Origin: Rhizobiales bacterium 32-66-11
GTDB taxonomy: Bacteria; Pseudomonadota; Alphaproteobacteria; Rhizobiales; Xanthobacteraceae
Reading direction: 5' to 3'
Length of the DNA stretch: 32,652 bases
NCBI GenBank assembly: GCA_002304505.1
Contig: NCEH01000018.1
Span: 1 to 32,652 of the forward strand
The translations under genes were made by a program, and so were the position numbers. Below the pieces are notes generated by a model. That model saw only the letters and a list, made by a program, of their open reading frames with translations, was not told the DNA's origin and did not search any database. Each line of letters opens with the position of its first letter. The first letter of the stretch is position 1. Below, piece by piece: positions 11,269 to 19,052 of this stretch.

Positions 11269-12036
11269 ATGGCGGCGCAGCGTTTCCAAAGCTCCACGAT
11301 TCCCATCGTCCGATTCACGGAGATCGGTTCCACCAACGCGGAAGGTCTCGCGCGGCTCGGCCGTGGCGAGGCCATGCCCGTTTGGTTGGTGGCCGACATT
11401 CAGAGCGCAGGGCGCGGGCGGCGCGGGCGGCCCTGGACGAGCGAGCTCGGCAATCTGTTTGCGACCCTGGTTCTGCCGAATCCGGCGCCGGTGGCGCATG
11501 TGGCGCAGCTTTGCTTCGTTGCCGGCCTGGCGCTGCGCGATGCCGTGCTGGCTGCCGCGCCATTGCTGACGACCGAAGGGCTCAAGCTGAAATGGCCCAA
11601 TGACCTGATCCTGGACGGCGGCAAGCTTGCCGGCATCCTGGTGGAAGGCGGCACCGACGCGGCGGGGCGCCCGGCGGCGGTCATCGGGTTCGGCGTCAAC
11701 TGCCTTCACCACCCCGAAGACCTGCCGTATCGGGCCACCAGCCTGGAAGCGGTGGGGGCGCCCACCGCGCCTGATCGCGTGCTGGAAGCCCTGGATCGGG
11801 CCATGGCGGTGCGCCTCAACCAATGGAATGGCGGCAACGGCTTTCCCTCGGTTCGTACCGACTGGATGCGCCATGCCCTCGCCATCGGCGATACGGTGAG
11901 CGTGCGCATCGGCGAGCGGGAAGTGACGGGACGTTTTGAGAGCATCGATGCCCGCGGCGCCATGATGTTGCGGCGGCGGGACGGAATTGCAGAGATCATC
12001 ACCGCCGGCGATGTCTCCCTGCCGAAGGCGGAATGA
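11269..12036 (+). CDS. birA: biotin--[acetyl-CoA-carboxylase] ligase, class I
   Basis: Activates biotin with ATP and attaches it to the lysine of biotin carboxyl carrier proteins such as acetyl-CoA and propionyl-CoA carboxylase. It has 255 residues and starts directly with the catalytic domain (FTEIGSTNAEGLARL), so it lacks the N-terminal winged helix of E. coli BirA and cannot be a DNA-binding repressor. Motifs are the biotinyl-AMP loop QSAGRGRRGRPWTS, KLKWPNDLILDGGKLAGILVE and GFGVNC, with an SH3-like C-terminal domain (GREVTGRFESIDARGAMML). It starts 3 bp after nuoN. The nearby mce gene acts in the same propionyl-CoA route as a biotin carboxylase, though this may be coincidence. Confidence 0.95.
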   Translation: MAAQRFQSSTIPIVRFTEIGSTNAEGLARLGRGEAMPVWLVADIQSAGRGRRGRPWTSELGNLFATLVLPNPAPVAHVAQLCFVAGLALRDAVLAAAPLLTTEGLKLKWPNDLILDGGKLAGILVEGGTDAAGRPAAVIGFGVNCLHHPEDLPYRATSLEAVGAPTAPDRVLEALDRAMAVRLNQWNGGNGFPSVRTDWMRHALAIGDTVSVRIGEREVTGRFESIDARGAMMLRRRDGIAEIITAGDVSLPKAE

Positions 12037-12044
12037 TAGGTCAC

Positions 12045-13712
12045 ATGGCGGAACAGAACGAGCTGGTCTTCGCACCCCTGGGCGGGGTGGGCGAGATCGG
12101 CATGAATCTTGGTCTTTACGGTTTCGGTCCGCGTCGCGCCCGCAAATGGCTGATGATGGACCTCGGCATGAGCTTCGCGGGGGACGAGGCGCCGGGCGTG
12201 GATCTGGTGTTGCCAGACATTCGCTTCCTGGAAAAGGAAAAGGCGAACATCGTCGGTCTCATCCTCACCCATGGCCACGAGGACCATGTCGGCGCGGTGA
12301 TCGACCTGTGGCCGCGCCTCAAATGCCCGATCTACACCACGGCCTTCACCGCCGGCCTGCTGGAGGCCAAGCGCTGGGGCGAACCGGGCGCGCCGAACAT
12401 TCCGGTCAATGTGGTGCGGGCGGGCGCGCGGATTTCCATCGGCCCGTTCGAGGTGGAATTCATTCCCGTCGCCCATTCAATTCCGGACAGCCATGCGGTT
12501 GCGATCCGCACGTCGCTCGGGCTGGTGCTGCATACCGGCGACTGGAAGCTTGATCCGACCCCGGTGGTGGGCTCGGTGACTGACATCGCTCGGCTGAGCG
12601 CGCTGGGTGATGAGGGCGTGCGCGCCATCATCTGCGATTCGACGAACGCCATCCGCGACGGCGTTTCGCCGTCCGAGGCCGATGTCGGGGCGACGCTGAA
12701 GGAAATCGTTGCGGCCGCCAAGCACCGCATCTGCTTCACCACATTCTCGTCCAATGTGGCACGCGTGAGGTCCATCGCCGAGGCGGCGCTGGCCGCCGAT
12801 CGCGAAGTGGTGGTCGTGGGGCGCGCGATGGAGCGGGTGATCGGGGTTGCCCGCGAGCACGGCATGCTGGACGGCATTCCGCCATTTCGCGGCGCCGACG
12901 CCTACGGCTACTTGCCGCGTGACAAGGTCGTGGCGCTGCTCACCGGGTCGCAGGGCGAGCCCCGCGCGGCCTTGAGCCGGATCGCCACGGACGATCATCC
13001 CGAGATTGCCCTGTCAAAGGGTGATCTGGTGGTCTTTTCCTCCCGCACCATTCCCGGCAATGAGAAGGTGGTGAACACCGTCATCAACGGCCTGGTGAAG
13101 CGCGGCGTGCGGGTGATGACCGATCGCGACGCCCTGGTTCACGTCTCCGGCCATCCGCGCCGGGGGGAGCTGGAGCAGATGTACGGCTGGGTGCGCCCGC
13201 AGGTCTCCATACCCGTGCATGGTGAGCCCCTGCATCTGGCCGAGCATGCCGCCCTCGCGCGTCGCCTGGGTGTGCCGGAAGTGGTGAATTGCTACGACGG
13301 CAATGTCATTCGTCTTGCGCCGGGTCCGGCCGAGCGCGTGGACGATATTCCTTTCGGCCGTCTTTATAAGGATGGGCGCCTGCTGGTGGCCGATACCGCC
13401 CAGACCATCCCGGAGCGCCGGCGCCTCGGTTTCGTGGGCGTGGTCTCGGTGGCTCTGGCGGTGGACCAGAAGGGGGCCCTCGTTGGGGAACCCGCGCTGG
13501 AACTGACCGGCATTCCCGAGCGCGGGGAGGGCGGCATCGACATGCTCGATCACGTGTTCGACACGGTGGTGGCGACCATGAACGGCCTGCCACGGGCCCG
13601 CCGCCGCGATCCCGACGCCCTCGCCGAGACCATTGAACGCGCGGTGCGGTCTGCGGTGAATGGCCTGTGGGGCAAAAAGCCGGTTTGCCACGTGCATATT
13701 CTCGAAGTTTGA
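12045..13712 (+). CDS. rnj: ribonuclease J
   Basis: Metallo-beta-lactamase/beta-CASP ribonuclease with 5'-3' exonuclease and endonuclease activity in RNA maturation and decay. In alphaproteobacteria it matures rRNA 5' ends and coexists with RNase E. The N-terminus ELVFAPLGGVGEIGMNLGLYG and the zinc motif H76-G-H78-E-D80-H81 (LTHGHEDHVGAV) are diagnostic. Further elements are HSIPDSHAVAI, HTGDWKLD, CDSTNA and the beta-CASP VSGHPRRGELEQMY. I chose the ATG at 12045 (MAEQNELVF, 555 residues) because it matches family N-termini. An ATG at 12033 overlapping the birA stop would add four residues and cannot be excluded. The gene is coupled to birA by position. Confidence 0.95.
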   Translation: MAEQNELVFAPLGGVGEIGMNLGLYGFGPRRARKWLMMDLGMSFAGDEAPGVDLVLPDIRFLEKEKANIVGLILTHGHEDHVGAVIDLWPRLKCPIYTTAFTAGLLEAKRWGEPGAPNIPVNVVRAGARISIGPFEVEFIPVAHSIPDSHAVAIRTSLGLVLHTGDWKLDPTPVVGSVTDIARLSALGDEGVRAIICDSTNAIRDGVSPSEADVGATLKEIVAAAKHRICFTTFSSNVARVRSIAEAALAADREVVVVGRAMERVIGVAREHGMLDGIPPFRGADAYGYLPRDKVVALLTGSQGEPRAALSRIATDDHPEIALSKGDLVVFSSRTIPGNEKVVNTVINGLVKRGVRVMTDRDALVHVSGHPRRGELEQMYGWVRPQVSIPVHGEPLHLAEHAALARRLGVPEVVNCYDGNVIRLAPGPAERVDDIPFGRLYKDGRLLVADTAQTIPERRRLGFVGVVSVALAVDQKGALVGEPALELTGIPERGEGGIDMLDHVFDTVVATMNGLPRARRRDPDALAETIERAVRSAVNGLWGKKPVCHVHILEV

Positions 13713-13770
13713 TAGGACCCTGCGACGTGTCAGGCGGGTCCGCGGCTCAACGGTGCTTCAGGAGGGGTTC

Positions 13771-14175
13771 ATGATCGGCCGGCTCAATCATGTGGCCATT
13801 GCGGTGCGCGACATTGCGGCGGCCTCCGCCCTCTATCGCGACACGCTCGGGGCGGATGTCTCCGAGATCGTGCCGCAGCACGAGCATGGCGTGAGCACGG
13901 TGTTCATCAACCTGCCCAACACCAAGATCGAACTGCTGGAGCCCCTCGGCGCGGATTCGCCGATTTTGAAGTTCCTGGAACGCAATCCCGACGGTGGCAT
14001 CCACCACATCTGCTACGAGGTCGAGGATATCCTCGCGGCGCGCGAGCAGCTGAAGGCGACGGGCGCGCGGGTGCTCGGCACCGGGGAGCCGCGAATCGGC
14101 GCCCACGGCAAGCCGGTGCTGTTCCTGCACCCGAAGGATTTCAACGGGACGCTGGTGGAGCTGGAACAGGCGTGA
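13771..14175 (+). CDS. mce: methylmalonyl-CoA epimerase
   Basis: Interconverts (2S)- and (2R)-methylmalonyl-CoA, linking propionyl-CoA carboxylase to methylmalonyl-CoA mutase. It is a small VOC-superfamily protein (134 residues) with paired beta-alpha-beta-beta-beta modules. Likely metal ligands are H7 (LNHVAIAV), H79 in GGIHHICYEV and E130 (GTLVELEQ). The segment NTKIELLEPLGADSPI is close to the human and bacterial enzymes. The ATG at 13771 is chosen because GGAGGGG lies directly upstream. The reading frame is open further upstream, but without conserved sequence. The 58-bp gap after rnj holds a 6-bp inverted repeat (GGACCC/GGGTCC, 13715-13741) without a T-run. Confidence 0.95.
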   Translation: MIGRLNHVAIAVRDIAAASALYRDTLGADVSEIVPQHEHGVSTVFINLPNTKIELLEPLGADSPILKFLERNPDGGIHHICYEVEDILAAREQLKATGARVLGTGEPRIGAHGKPVLFLHPKDFNGTLVELEQA

Positions 14176-14188
14176 GGACGCGAAGCGC

Positions 14189-14461
14189 GTGAAGATCGGA
14201 TCGGTACTCGCCATCTATTTCATCGTCTGGTGGACGGTGCTGTTCGCCATTCTTCCGTTCGGCGTGCGGTCGCAGGCAGAGGCGGGTGACGTGGATCCAG
14301 GCACCGATCCCGGCGCGCCGATGCGGCCTTTCCTGATGCGCAAGGTGGCGGCAACCACACTGGTCGCGGCCATCGTCACGTTCGGGCTGTTCTATATCGT
14401 GATGAACGGCATCCTTACGCTGGAGGATTTCCCCATGCCGTTCAGCACCAGCGACGAGTGA
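14189..14461 (+). CDS. DUF1467 family small membrane protein
   Basis: A 90-residue protein with two predicted membrane helices (IGSVLAIYFIVWWTVLFAILP, and VAATTLVAAIVTFGLFYIVMN near residues 53-73). They are joined by a polar loop containing GVRSQAEAGDVDPGTDPGAP, the recognisable DUF1467 signature found in alphaproteobacteria. No biochemical function is known. The start is a GTG at 14189, preceded by GAGG about 10 bp upstream. No suitable ATG exists before the first helix. From memory, this family commonly sits between mce and proS in related genomes. It is the last gene before the strong terminator, so it probably ends the long nuo-birA-rnj-mce transcription unit. Confidence 0.88.
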   Translation: MKIGSVLAIYFIVWWTVLFAILPFGVRSQAEAGDVDPGTDPGAPMRPFLMRKVAATTLVAAIVTFGLFYIVMNGILTLEDFPMPFSTSDE

Positions 14462-14542
14462 ATGGCCGGGCGCCGGAAGAGTCGTCCGGTGCCGGAGATT
14501 CGGGAAGCTGATCTTCGGGGAAGGGGGCTGACCCCGCGGATG

Positions 14543-14584
14543 AAAAAAGAAAGGCGAGACCGAGGTCTCGCCTTTTTCTCGTTT
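14543..14584 (+). terminator. strong bidirectional Rho-independent terminator
   Basis: A perfect 12-bp stem AAAGGCGAGACC (14550-14561) and GGTCTCGCCTTT (14564-14575) with a minimal loop. On the + strand it is followed by TTTTTCTCGTTTT, and it is preceded by AAAAAAG, which becomes a T-tract on the minus strand. It lies 82 bp after the DUF1467 stop and closes the upstream + strand unit. It would also terminate any transcript arriving from the right on the minus strand. Confidence 0.93.
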
Positions 14585-14856
14585 TAATGCACCTTATTCT
14601 GGTTCGCCGCGGGTGCAGCCGCTCGATCCTTCAGTGCTGCCGTTCCCGAATTGCGCGCGCCATCTTTGACGGTCGTCGGTCGGCTTGTTGTTGATGATCC
14701 TCCCGAGACCCGGACCCTCCCCATCGCGCCGCTTGGGCGCAATGGCGGTCCCCTTTCTTTTGGCGTGCTCAAAGTAGAACAAGATTTACGCCTTTGTCAT
14801 CCTTGCGCCGCAATAGATCATTTGTTGCGTCGCAGCACGGATGCGGGCGGGGCGGG

Positions 14857-14885
14857 CTTGTATTTTGCCAACCGTTCCGCTTTCT
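14857..14885 (+). promoter_or_regulatory. candidate proS promoter
   Basis: CTTGTA (14857-14862) and CTTTCT (14880-14885) are separated by exactly 17 bp, resembling the alphaproteobacterial housekeeping pattern CTTGAC-N17-CTATAT at four of six positions in each element. Initiation would leave a leader of about 36 nt before the proS ATG. A new promoter is expected here because a strong terminator lies upstream. The match itself is weak. Confidence 0.3.
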
Positions 14886-14927
14886 CTCCGCCACGCTTTT
14901 GAAACGTCCAGCCGCAGAGTTATCCAG

Positions 14928-16250
14928 ATGCGCTTGTCCCGCTATTTTCTGCCCATCCTTCGTGAAGTTCCGAAGGAGGCGGAGATCGTTTCGCACCGGC
15001 TCATGCTGCGCGCCGGCATGGTGCGGCAGGAGAGCGCGGGCATCTATGCCTGGCTGCCGCTCGGTCACCGGGTGCTGACCAAGATCTGCAACATCATCCG
15101 CGAAGAGCAGAACCGCGCCGGCGCCAATGAAATGCTTATGCCGACCATCCAGTCGGCGGACCTGTGGCGCGAGAGCGGGCGCTATGACGACTACGGCAAG
15201 GAGATGCTGCGCATCCGCGACCGTCACGATCGCGAGATGCTGTTCGGCCCGACCAATGAGGAAATGGTCACCGAAATCGTGCGGGCCTATGTGAAATCCT
15301 ACAAGAGCCTGCCTCTCAACCTTTACCATATCCAGTGGAAGTTCCGCGACGAGGTGCGCCCGCGCTTCGGCGTTTACCGCTCGCGCGAGTTTTTGATGAA
15401 GGATGCCTATTCCTTCGACCTCGATGCGGAAGGTGCCCGCCATTCCTACAACAAGATGTTCGTCGCCTATTTGCGCACCTTCTCGCGGATGGGGCTGAAA
15501 GCGATTCCCATGGTGGCCGATACCGGGCCGATCGGCGGCAATCTCTCGCATGAATTCATCATTCTCGCCTCCACCGGCGAGAGCGAGGTGTTCTGCCATG
15601 CCGATTATCTGGATCTCGCCCCCCCGGCCGCCGACATGAATTTCGATGACGCGGCCCAGCTCCAGGGCGTGTTCGACCAGTGGACGAAGCTCTACGCCGC
15701 GACCTCGGAAAAGCATGACGAAGCCGCGTTTGCCGCGATCCCCGAGGCGCGCCGCATGGCCGCGCGCGGCATCGAGGTGGGGCACATCTTCTATTTCGGC
15801 ACCAAATATTCCGATCCCTTCGGCGCCAAGGTGCAGGGGCCGGACGGGGCCGAGCATCCGATCCACATGGGCTCCTACGGCATCGGCCCGTCGCGGCTGG
15901 TGGCGGCGATGATCGAAGCCTCGCACGACGAGAACGGCATCATCTGGCCGGATGCGGTGGCGCCGTTCCAGGTGGGCATCCTCAACCTCAAGGTGGGCGA
16001 TGCCGCAGTCGATGGCGCCTGCGCCGAGCTTTACGCAAAGCTCACCGCCAGCGGGGTCGACGTGCTCTATGACGATACCGAGGAGCGGGCAGGGGCGAAA
16101 TTCGCCACCGCCGATCTCATTGGCCTGCCCTGGCAGATCTTGGTTGGGCCCAAGAGCCTCGCCGAGGGCAAGGTCGAACTGAAGCGCCGCTCCGACGGCT
16201 CGCGCGAACTCATGTCCATCGCGGACGCCTATGAAAGGCTCAAGAAATGA
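14928..16250 (+). CDS. proS: prolyl-tRNA synthetase, short alphaproteobacterial type
   Basis: Class II aminoacyl-tRNA synthetase charging tRNA-Pro. Only 440 residues, against about 570 in E. coli, because the cis-editing insertion between motifs 2 and 3 is absent, as is usual for the alphaproteobacterial form. Visible elements are the N-terminal [15 protein letters not shown], motif 2 with [30 protein letters not shown], motif 3 [17 protein letters not shown] and the C-terminal anticodon-binding domain ([20 protein letters not shown]). The ATG at 14928 is chosen by family N-terminus. The frame is open to 14841 upstream but unconserved, and the ribosome site is weak (CAGAG). Mischarged Ala-tRNA-Pro would need a trans-editing protein encoded elsewhere. 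lolC overlaps or directly abuts its end. Confidence 0.97.
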   Translation: MRLSRYFLPILREVPKEAEIVSHRLMLRAGMVRQESAGIYAWLPLGHRVLTKICNIIREEQNRAGANEMLMPTIQSADLWRESGRYDDYGKEMLRIRDRHDREMLFGPTNEEMVTEIVRAYVKSYKSLPLNLYHIQWKFRDEVRPRFGVYRSREFLMKDAYSFDLDAEGARHSYNKMFVAYLRTFSRMGLKAIPMVADTGPIGGNLSHEFIILASTGESEVFCHADYLDLAPPAADMNFDDAAQLQGVFDQWTKLYAATSEKHDEAAFAAIPEARRMAARGIEVGHIFYFGTKYSDPFGAKVQGPDGAEHPIHMGSYGIGPSRLVAAMIEASHDENGIIWPDAVAPFQVGILNLKVGDAAVDGACAELYAKLTASGVDVLYDDTEERAGAKFATADLIGLPWQILVGPKSLAEGKVELKRRSDGSRELMSIADAYERLKK

Positions 16251-16264
16251 CGGGAGGCCAGCGC

Positions 16265-17557
16265 ATGGCTCCAGCTTCTGCGGCCCGCTCGGAAGAACCG
16301 ACGGGCACGCGGCCGTTCTCGGCCTTCGAGTGGATGCTGTCCCTGCGCTATTTGCGGGCGCGCCGCAAAGAAGGCTTCATCTCGGTCATTGCTGGATTCT
16401 CGTTCCTCGGCATCGTGCTCGGCGTGGCGACGCTGATCATCGTGATGGCGGTGATGAACGGCTTCCGGCAAGAATTGCTCGGCAAGATCCTCGGCCTCAA
16501 CGGACATCTGCTGGTACAGCCGCTGGAAACGCCGCTCACCGATTACATCGCGGTGGCGGACCGGATCGCCAAGCTCAACGGCGTGCGTCTTGCCGTGCCG
16601 CTGGTGGAAGGGCAGGCCCTTGCCTCCTCGCCCTATAATGCCAGCGGCGTTCTGGCGCGCGGCCTCTCGGAAAAGGACCTGCGCGGCCTGCCCTCGATCG
16701 CGAACAATATTCGCCAGGGCAGCCTGGAAGGGTTCGACCAGGGGCAGGGGGTGGCGATCGGCAAGCGGCTCGCCGACCAATTGGCCCTACGCGCCGGCGA
16801 CAACATCACGCTGGTGGCGCCACGCGGGGCGGTGACGCCCATGGGCACCTCGCCGCGCATCAAGGTCTATAAGATCGCGGCGGTGTTCGAGATTGGCATG
16901 TCGGAATACGACAGCGCCTTTCTGTTCATGCCGCTGCCGGAAGCGCAGGCCTATTTCAACCGCCCCAACGATGTGAACGCCATCGAGGTCTATATCGACA
17001 ATCCCGATGACGTGGCGATCCTCAAGCCGGCGATCCAGGCGGCGGCGGGGCGGCCGGTCTATCTGGTGGACTGGCGGCAGCGCAACGCCACCTTCTTCAA
17101 TGCGCTCCAGGTCGAGCGCAACGTGATGTTCCTCATCCTCACGCTGATCGTGCTCGTGGCCGCGCTGAACATCGTGTCGGGCCTCATCATGCTGGTGAAG
17201 GACAAGGGGCGCGACATCGCGGTGTTGCGCACCATGGGCGCGACGCAAGGGGCGATCATGCGCGTGTTCCTCATCACCGGCGCGAGCATCGGCGTGGTGG
17301 GCACGATGGTGGGTCTGGGGCTCGGGGTCCTGGTGTGCCTGAACATCGAGGAAATCCGCCGCTTCATCTCCTATCTCACGTCCACGGAGCTGTTCTCGCC
17401 GGAGCTATATTATCTCAGCCGCCTGCCGGCGGAGATGAATGCCGGGGAAACAACCTCGGTCGTGGTCATGGCGCTTGTGCTGTCGCTGCTCGCCACCCTT
17501 TATCCCTCCTGGCGGGCCGCGCGGCTCGATCCGGTGGAAGCGTTGAGATACGAGTGA
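16265..17557 (+). CDS. lolC: lipoprotein-releasing ABC transporter permease
   Basis: Inner-membrane permease (LolC/E family) that extracts outer-membrane lipoproteins and passes them to LolA. In alphaproteobacteria a single permease usually replaces the LolC-LolE pair. It has about 430 residues: first membrane helix at [23 protein letters not shown], then a large periplasmic domain (about residues 50-270). Three more helices follow in the FtsX-like domain ([74 protein letters not shown]). I chose the ATG at 16265 because GGGAGG lies 7 bp upstream. An alternative ATG at 16247 overlaps the proS stop. Its stop overlaps the lolD start, which indicates coupling. Confidence 0.95.
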   Translation: MAPASAARSEEPTGTRPFSAFEWMLSLRYLRARRKEGFISVIAGFSFLGIVLGVATLIIVMAVMNGFRQELLGKILGLNGHLLVQPLETPLTDYIAVADRIAKLNGVRLAVPLVEGQALASSPYNASGVLARGLSEKDLRGLPSIANNIRQGSLEGFDQGQGVAIGKRLADQLALRAGDNITLVAPRGAVTPMGTSPRIKVYKIAAVFEIGMSEYDSAFLFMPLPEAQAYFNRPNDVNAIEVYIDNPDDVAILKPAIQAAAGRPVYLVDWRQRNATFFNALQVERNVMFLILTLIVLVAALNIVSGLIMLVKDKGRDIAVLRTMGATQGAIMRVFLITGASIGVVGTMVGLGLGVLVCLNIEEIRRFISYLTSTELFSPELYYLSRLPAEMNAGETTSVVVMALVLSLLATLYPSWRAARLDPVEALRYE

Positions 17558-18267
17558 TGGCGATTTCTCCCTTCCAGACAGAGCCCAATCCGGCCGCCCT
17601 TGCGCTTGCCGGCGTGGGGCGGCGCTACGTCCAGGGCGCGGGCACCATCGAGGTGCTGCGCGGGGCGGATCTCGTGGTCGAGCGCGGCCAGTCGGTGGCG
17701 CTGGTGGCGCCTTCGGGCTCGGGCAAATCCACACTTCTGCATATGGCGGGCCTGCTGGAGCATCCCGACGAGGGCGAGGTCTTCATCGACGGGCAGCCCA
17801 CGGTGAAGCTGCCCGACCGCGAGCGCACCCGCATGCGGCGGGTGCATGTGGGCTTCGTCTATCAATCCCATAATCTGCTGGCGGAATTCTCGGCGCTGGA
17901 AAACGTGATGATGCCGCAGATGATCCGCGGCCTGTCAAAGAAGGACGCTGCCGCACGGGCGAAGGATCTGCTGAGCTATCTCGGCCTCGGCCATCGCCTG
18001 GTGCATCGCCCGTCGGAGCTGTCCGGCGGCGAACAGCAGCGCGTGGCCATCGCCCGCGCGCTCGCCAATGCGCCGCGCCTGCTGCTGGCGGACGAGCCGA
18101 CCGGCAATCTCGATCCCAAGACCTCGGACCATGTGTTCTCCGCTCTCGCCGAACTGGTCCATGCCACCGGAGTCGCGGCCATCATCGCCACGCATAATCT
18201 GCAATTGGCGGCGCGCATGCACCGGCGCGTGACCGTGATCGACGGGCGGATCGTTGAGCTGGACTAG
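17557..18267 (+). CDS. lolD: lipoprotein-releasing ABC transporter ATP-binding protein
   Basis: ATPase that powers the LolC-type permease. It has 236 residues with all ABC motifs: Walker A around K57 ([14 protein letters not shown]), Q-loop ([17 protein letters not shown]), signature [15 protein letters not shown], Walker [13 protein letters not shown] (D179, E180) and H-loop ATHN. The sequence [18 protein letters not shown] is typical of the LolD/MacB group. The ATG at 17557 overlaps the lolC TGA by one base; the frame is open further upstream only as a shadow inside lolC. No terminator with a T-run is visible downstream, where a parS site lies 15 bp after the stop. Confidence 0.97.
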   Translation: MAISPFQTEPNPAALALAGVGRRYVQGAGTIEVLRGADLVVERGQSVALVAPSGSGKSTLLHMAGLLEHPDEGEVFIDGQPTVKLPDRERTRMRRVHVGFVYQSHNLLAEFSALENVMMPQMIRGLSKKDAAARAKDLLSYLGLGHRLVHRPSELSGGEQQRVAIARALANAPRLLLADEPTGNLDPKTSDHVFSALAELVHATGVAAIIATHNLQLAARMHRRVTVIDGRIVELD

Positions 18268-18282
18268 GCACTTCGCGCAAAA

Positions 18283-18298
18283 TGTTTCACGTGAAACA
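18283..18298. promoter_or_regulatory. parS: parS centromere site (ParB binding site)
   Basis: TGTTTCACGTGAAACA is a perfect 16-bp palindrome, identical to the consensus chromosomal parS sequence recognised by ParB/Spo0J across bacteria including Caulobacter and rhizobia. It lies in noncoding DNA 15 bp after lolD and 158 bp before the next gene. ParB loads here to form the partition complex and recruit SMC. I saw no second copy when looking for palindromic CACGTG contexts in the rest of the window. The identity of the sequence is direct; ParB binding is established for this motif in related bacteria. Confidence 0.9.
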
Positions 18299-18455
18299 AT
18301 AGCTTAGCGCGGAGTAATTTCTGTTTAGGGGCTCATCTCAGTGCTCGTCGGCCCGATGAAAGCGCGATTTCGGTGAAAGTTCGGCGCCGATTTCGGCCAC
18401 GCGCCGCCTCACCCGGGACTGGCCTTTGCTCCGGCGGGTCGCGCCGCGCGGCGGG

Positions 18456-18890
18456 TCAGCGCAGGGCGACCAGGATGGCGCCGGCGGCGATCAGCGCGAC
18501 GCCCGCCCAATTCACGAGCGAGAGGCGCTCGCCGAGGAACAGGGCGCCGAACACGGCGACCATCACCACGCTCAGCTTGTCGAGCGGCGCCACCTGGCCA
18601 GCCTCGCCGATCTGCAGGGCGCGGAAATAACACAGCCAGGACGCGCCCGTGGCCGCGCCCGAAAGCACGAGGAACAGCCAGGTTTTGGAGGAAATGGTGT
18701 CGAGCGGCTGCCAGGCGTTCCCCGCGACGACCATCAGCGTGATGATGGCGAGAATGACGATCGTGCGGATGAGGGTTGCCAGATCGCTGTGAACGGCGCT
18801 GACCCCCACTTTGCCGAAGATGGCGGTGAGCGCCGCGAATAGGGCGGCTCCAAGCGCCCAGAACTGCCAGCTGCCGATGAAGCCCCGCAT
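18456..18890 (-). CDS. single-domain EamA family transporter
   Basis: A 144-residue hydrophobic protein with five predicted helices, matching one EamA (DMT superfamily) repeat. Key segments are MRGFIGSWQFWALGAALFAALTAIFGKVGV, the internal WLCYFRALQIGEAGQVAPLDKLSVV and the C-terminal FGALFLGERLSLVNWAGVALIAAGAILVAL. Full-length EamA exporters carry two such repeats, so this half-size form presumably works as a dimer. Homologs annotated as COG2510-type membrane proteins are this size, so it is not obviously truncated. The substrate is unknown. The ATG at 18890 follows an ACGGGG site. The minus-strand frame stays open far upstream, but that part is antisense to dnaE and not coding. It is divergent from dnaE. 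Confidence 0.85.
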   Translation of the reverse strand: MRGFIGSWQFWALGAALFAALTAIFGKVGVSAVHSDLATLIRTIVILAIITLMVVAGNAWQPLDTISSKTWLFLVLSGAATGASWLCYFRALQIGEAGQVAPLDKLSVVMVAVFGALFLGERLSLVNWAGVALIAAGAILVALR

Positions 18891-19052
18891 GGTGATGCCC
18901 CGTTCAGGAAAAGCGCGGGGAACTGTCGTGGATCGCGCGTTCGAGGCAAATGGAAAGTTGAACTTGCTCCGGCTCGCGGGGCGTCCCATCTGGGGTACAA
19001 TACGACATTGCGACTCGTGCGCGGCGTCCGCGCGTCGCCCCCTGGAAGATCC
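18891..19052. promoter_or_regulatory. divergent intergenic region, EamA gene and dnaE
   Basis: A 162-bp space between divergent genes that must hold both promoters. A TACAAT hexamer at 18995-19000 matches the -10 consensus at five of six positions and would give dnaE a leader of about 45 nt. No good -35 lies 16-18 bp upstream of it. A GACTC site (CcrM-type GANTC) lies at 19012-19016, just downstream. Both are single short matches, so the promoter call is tentative. Confidence 0.35.

Larger units (their letters stand above)
14462..14927. other. 466-bp intergenic region between DUF1467 gene and proS
   Basis: This is the largest gap in the window. It contains the bidirectional terminator (14543-14584), a 200-bp stretch of unclear content (14585-14785) and the presumed proS promoter region (14857-14927). 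In the middle part, two overlapping minus-strand frames of about 62 codons end at 14584 and 14594, right beside the terminator. Both would need TTG starts at the left edge I can see, and neither resembles a known protein. On the minus strand the terminator stem is followed by TTTCTTTTTTC, so a minus-strand small RNA or short mRNA is possible. No tRNA or known riboswitch is recognised. Confidence 0.5.

Noticed and set aside
9577..12075. Minus-strand open frame of 832 codons antisense to nuoN and birA
   Set aside because: It shows the same shadow pattern, and it crosses the boundary of two real genes.
13660..13770. Longer N-terminus for the methylmalonyl-CoA epimerase
   Set aside because: It would overlap rnj, and the extra 37 residues are not part of the fold. 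GGAGGGG lies directly before the ATG at 13771.
14916..14927. TTATCCAGA, one base from a DnaA box, just before proS
   Set aside because: A single imperfect site with no cluster, AT-rich stretch or other origin feature around it.
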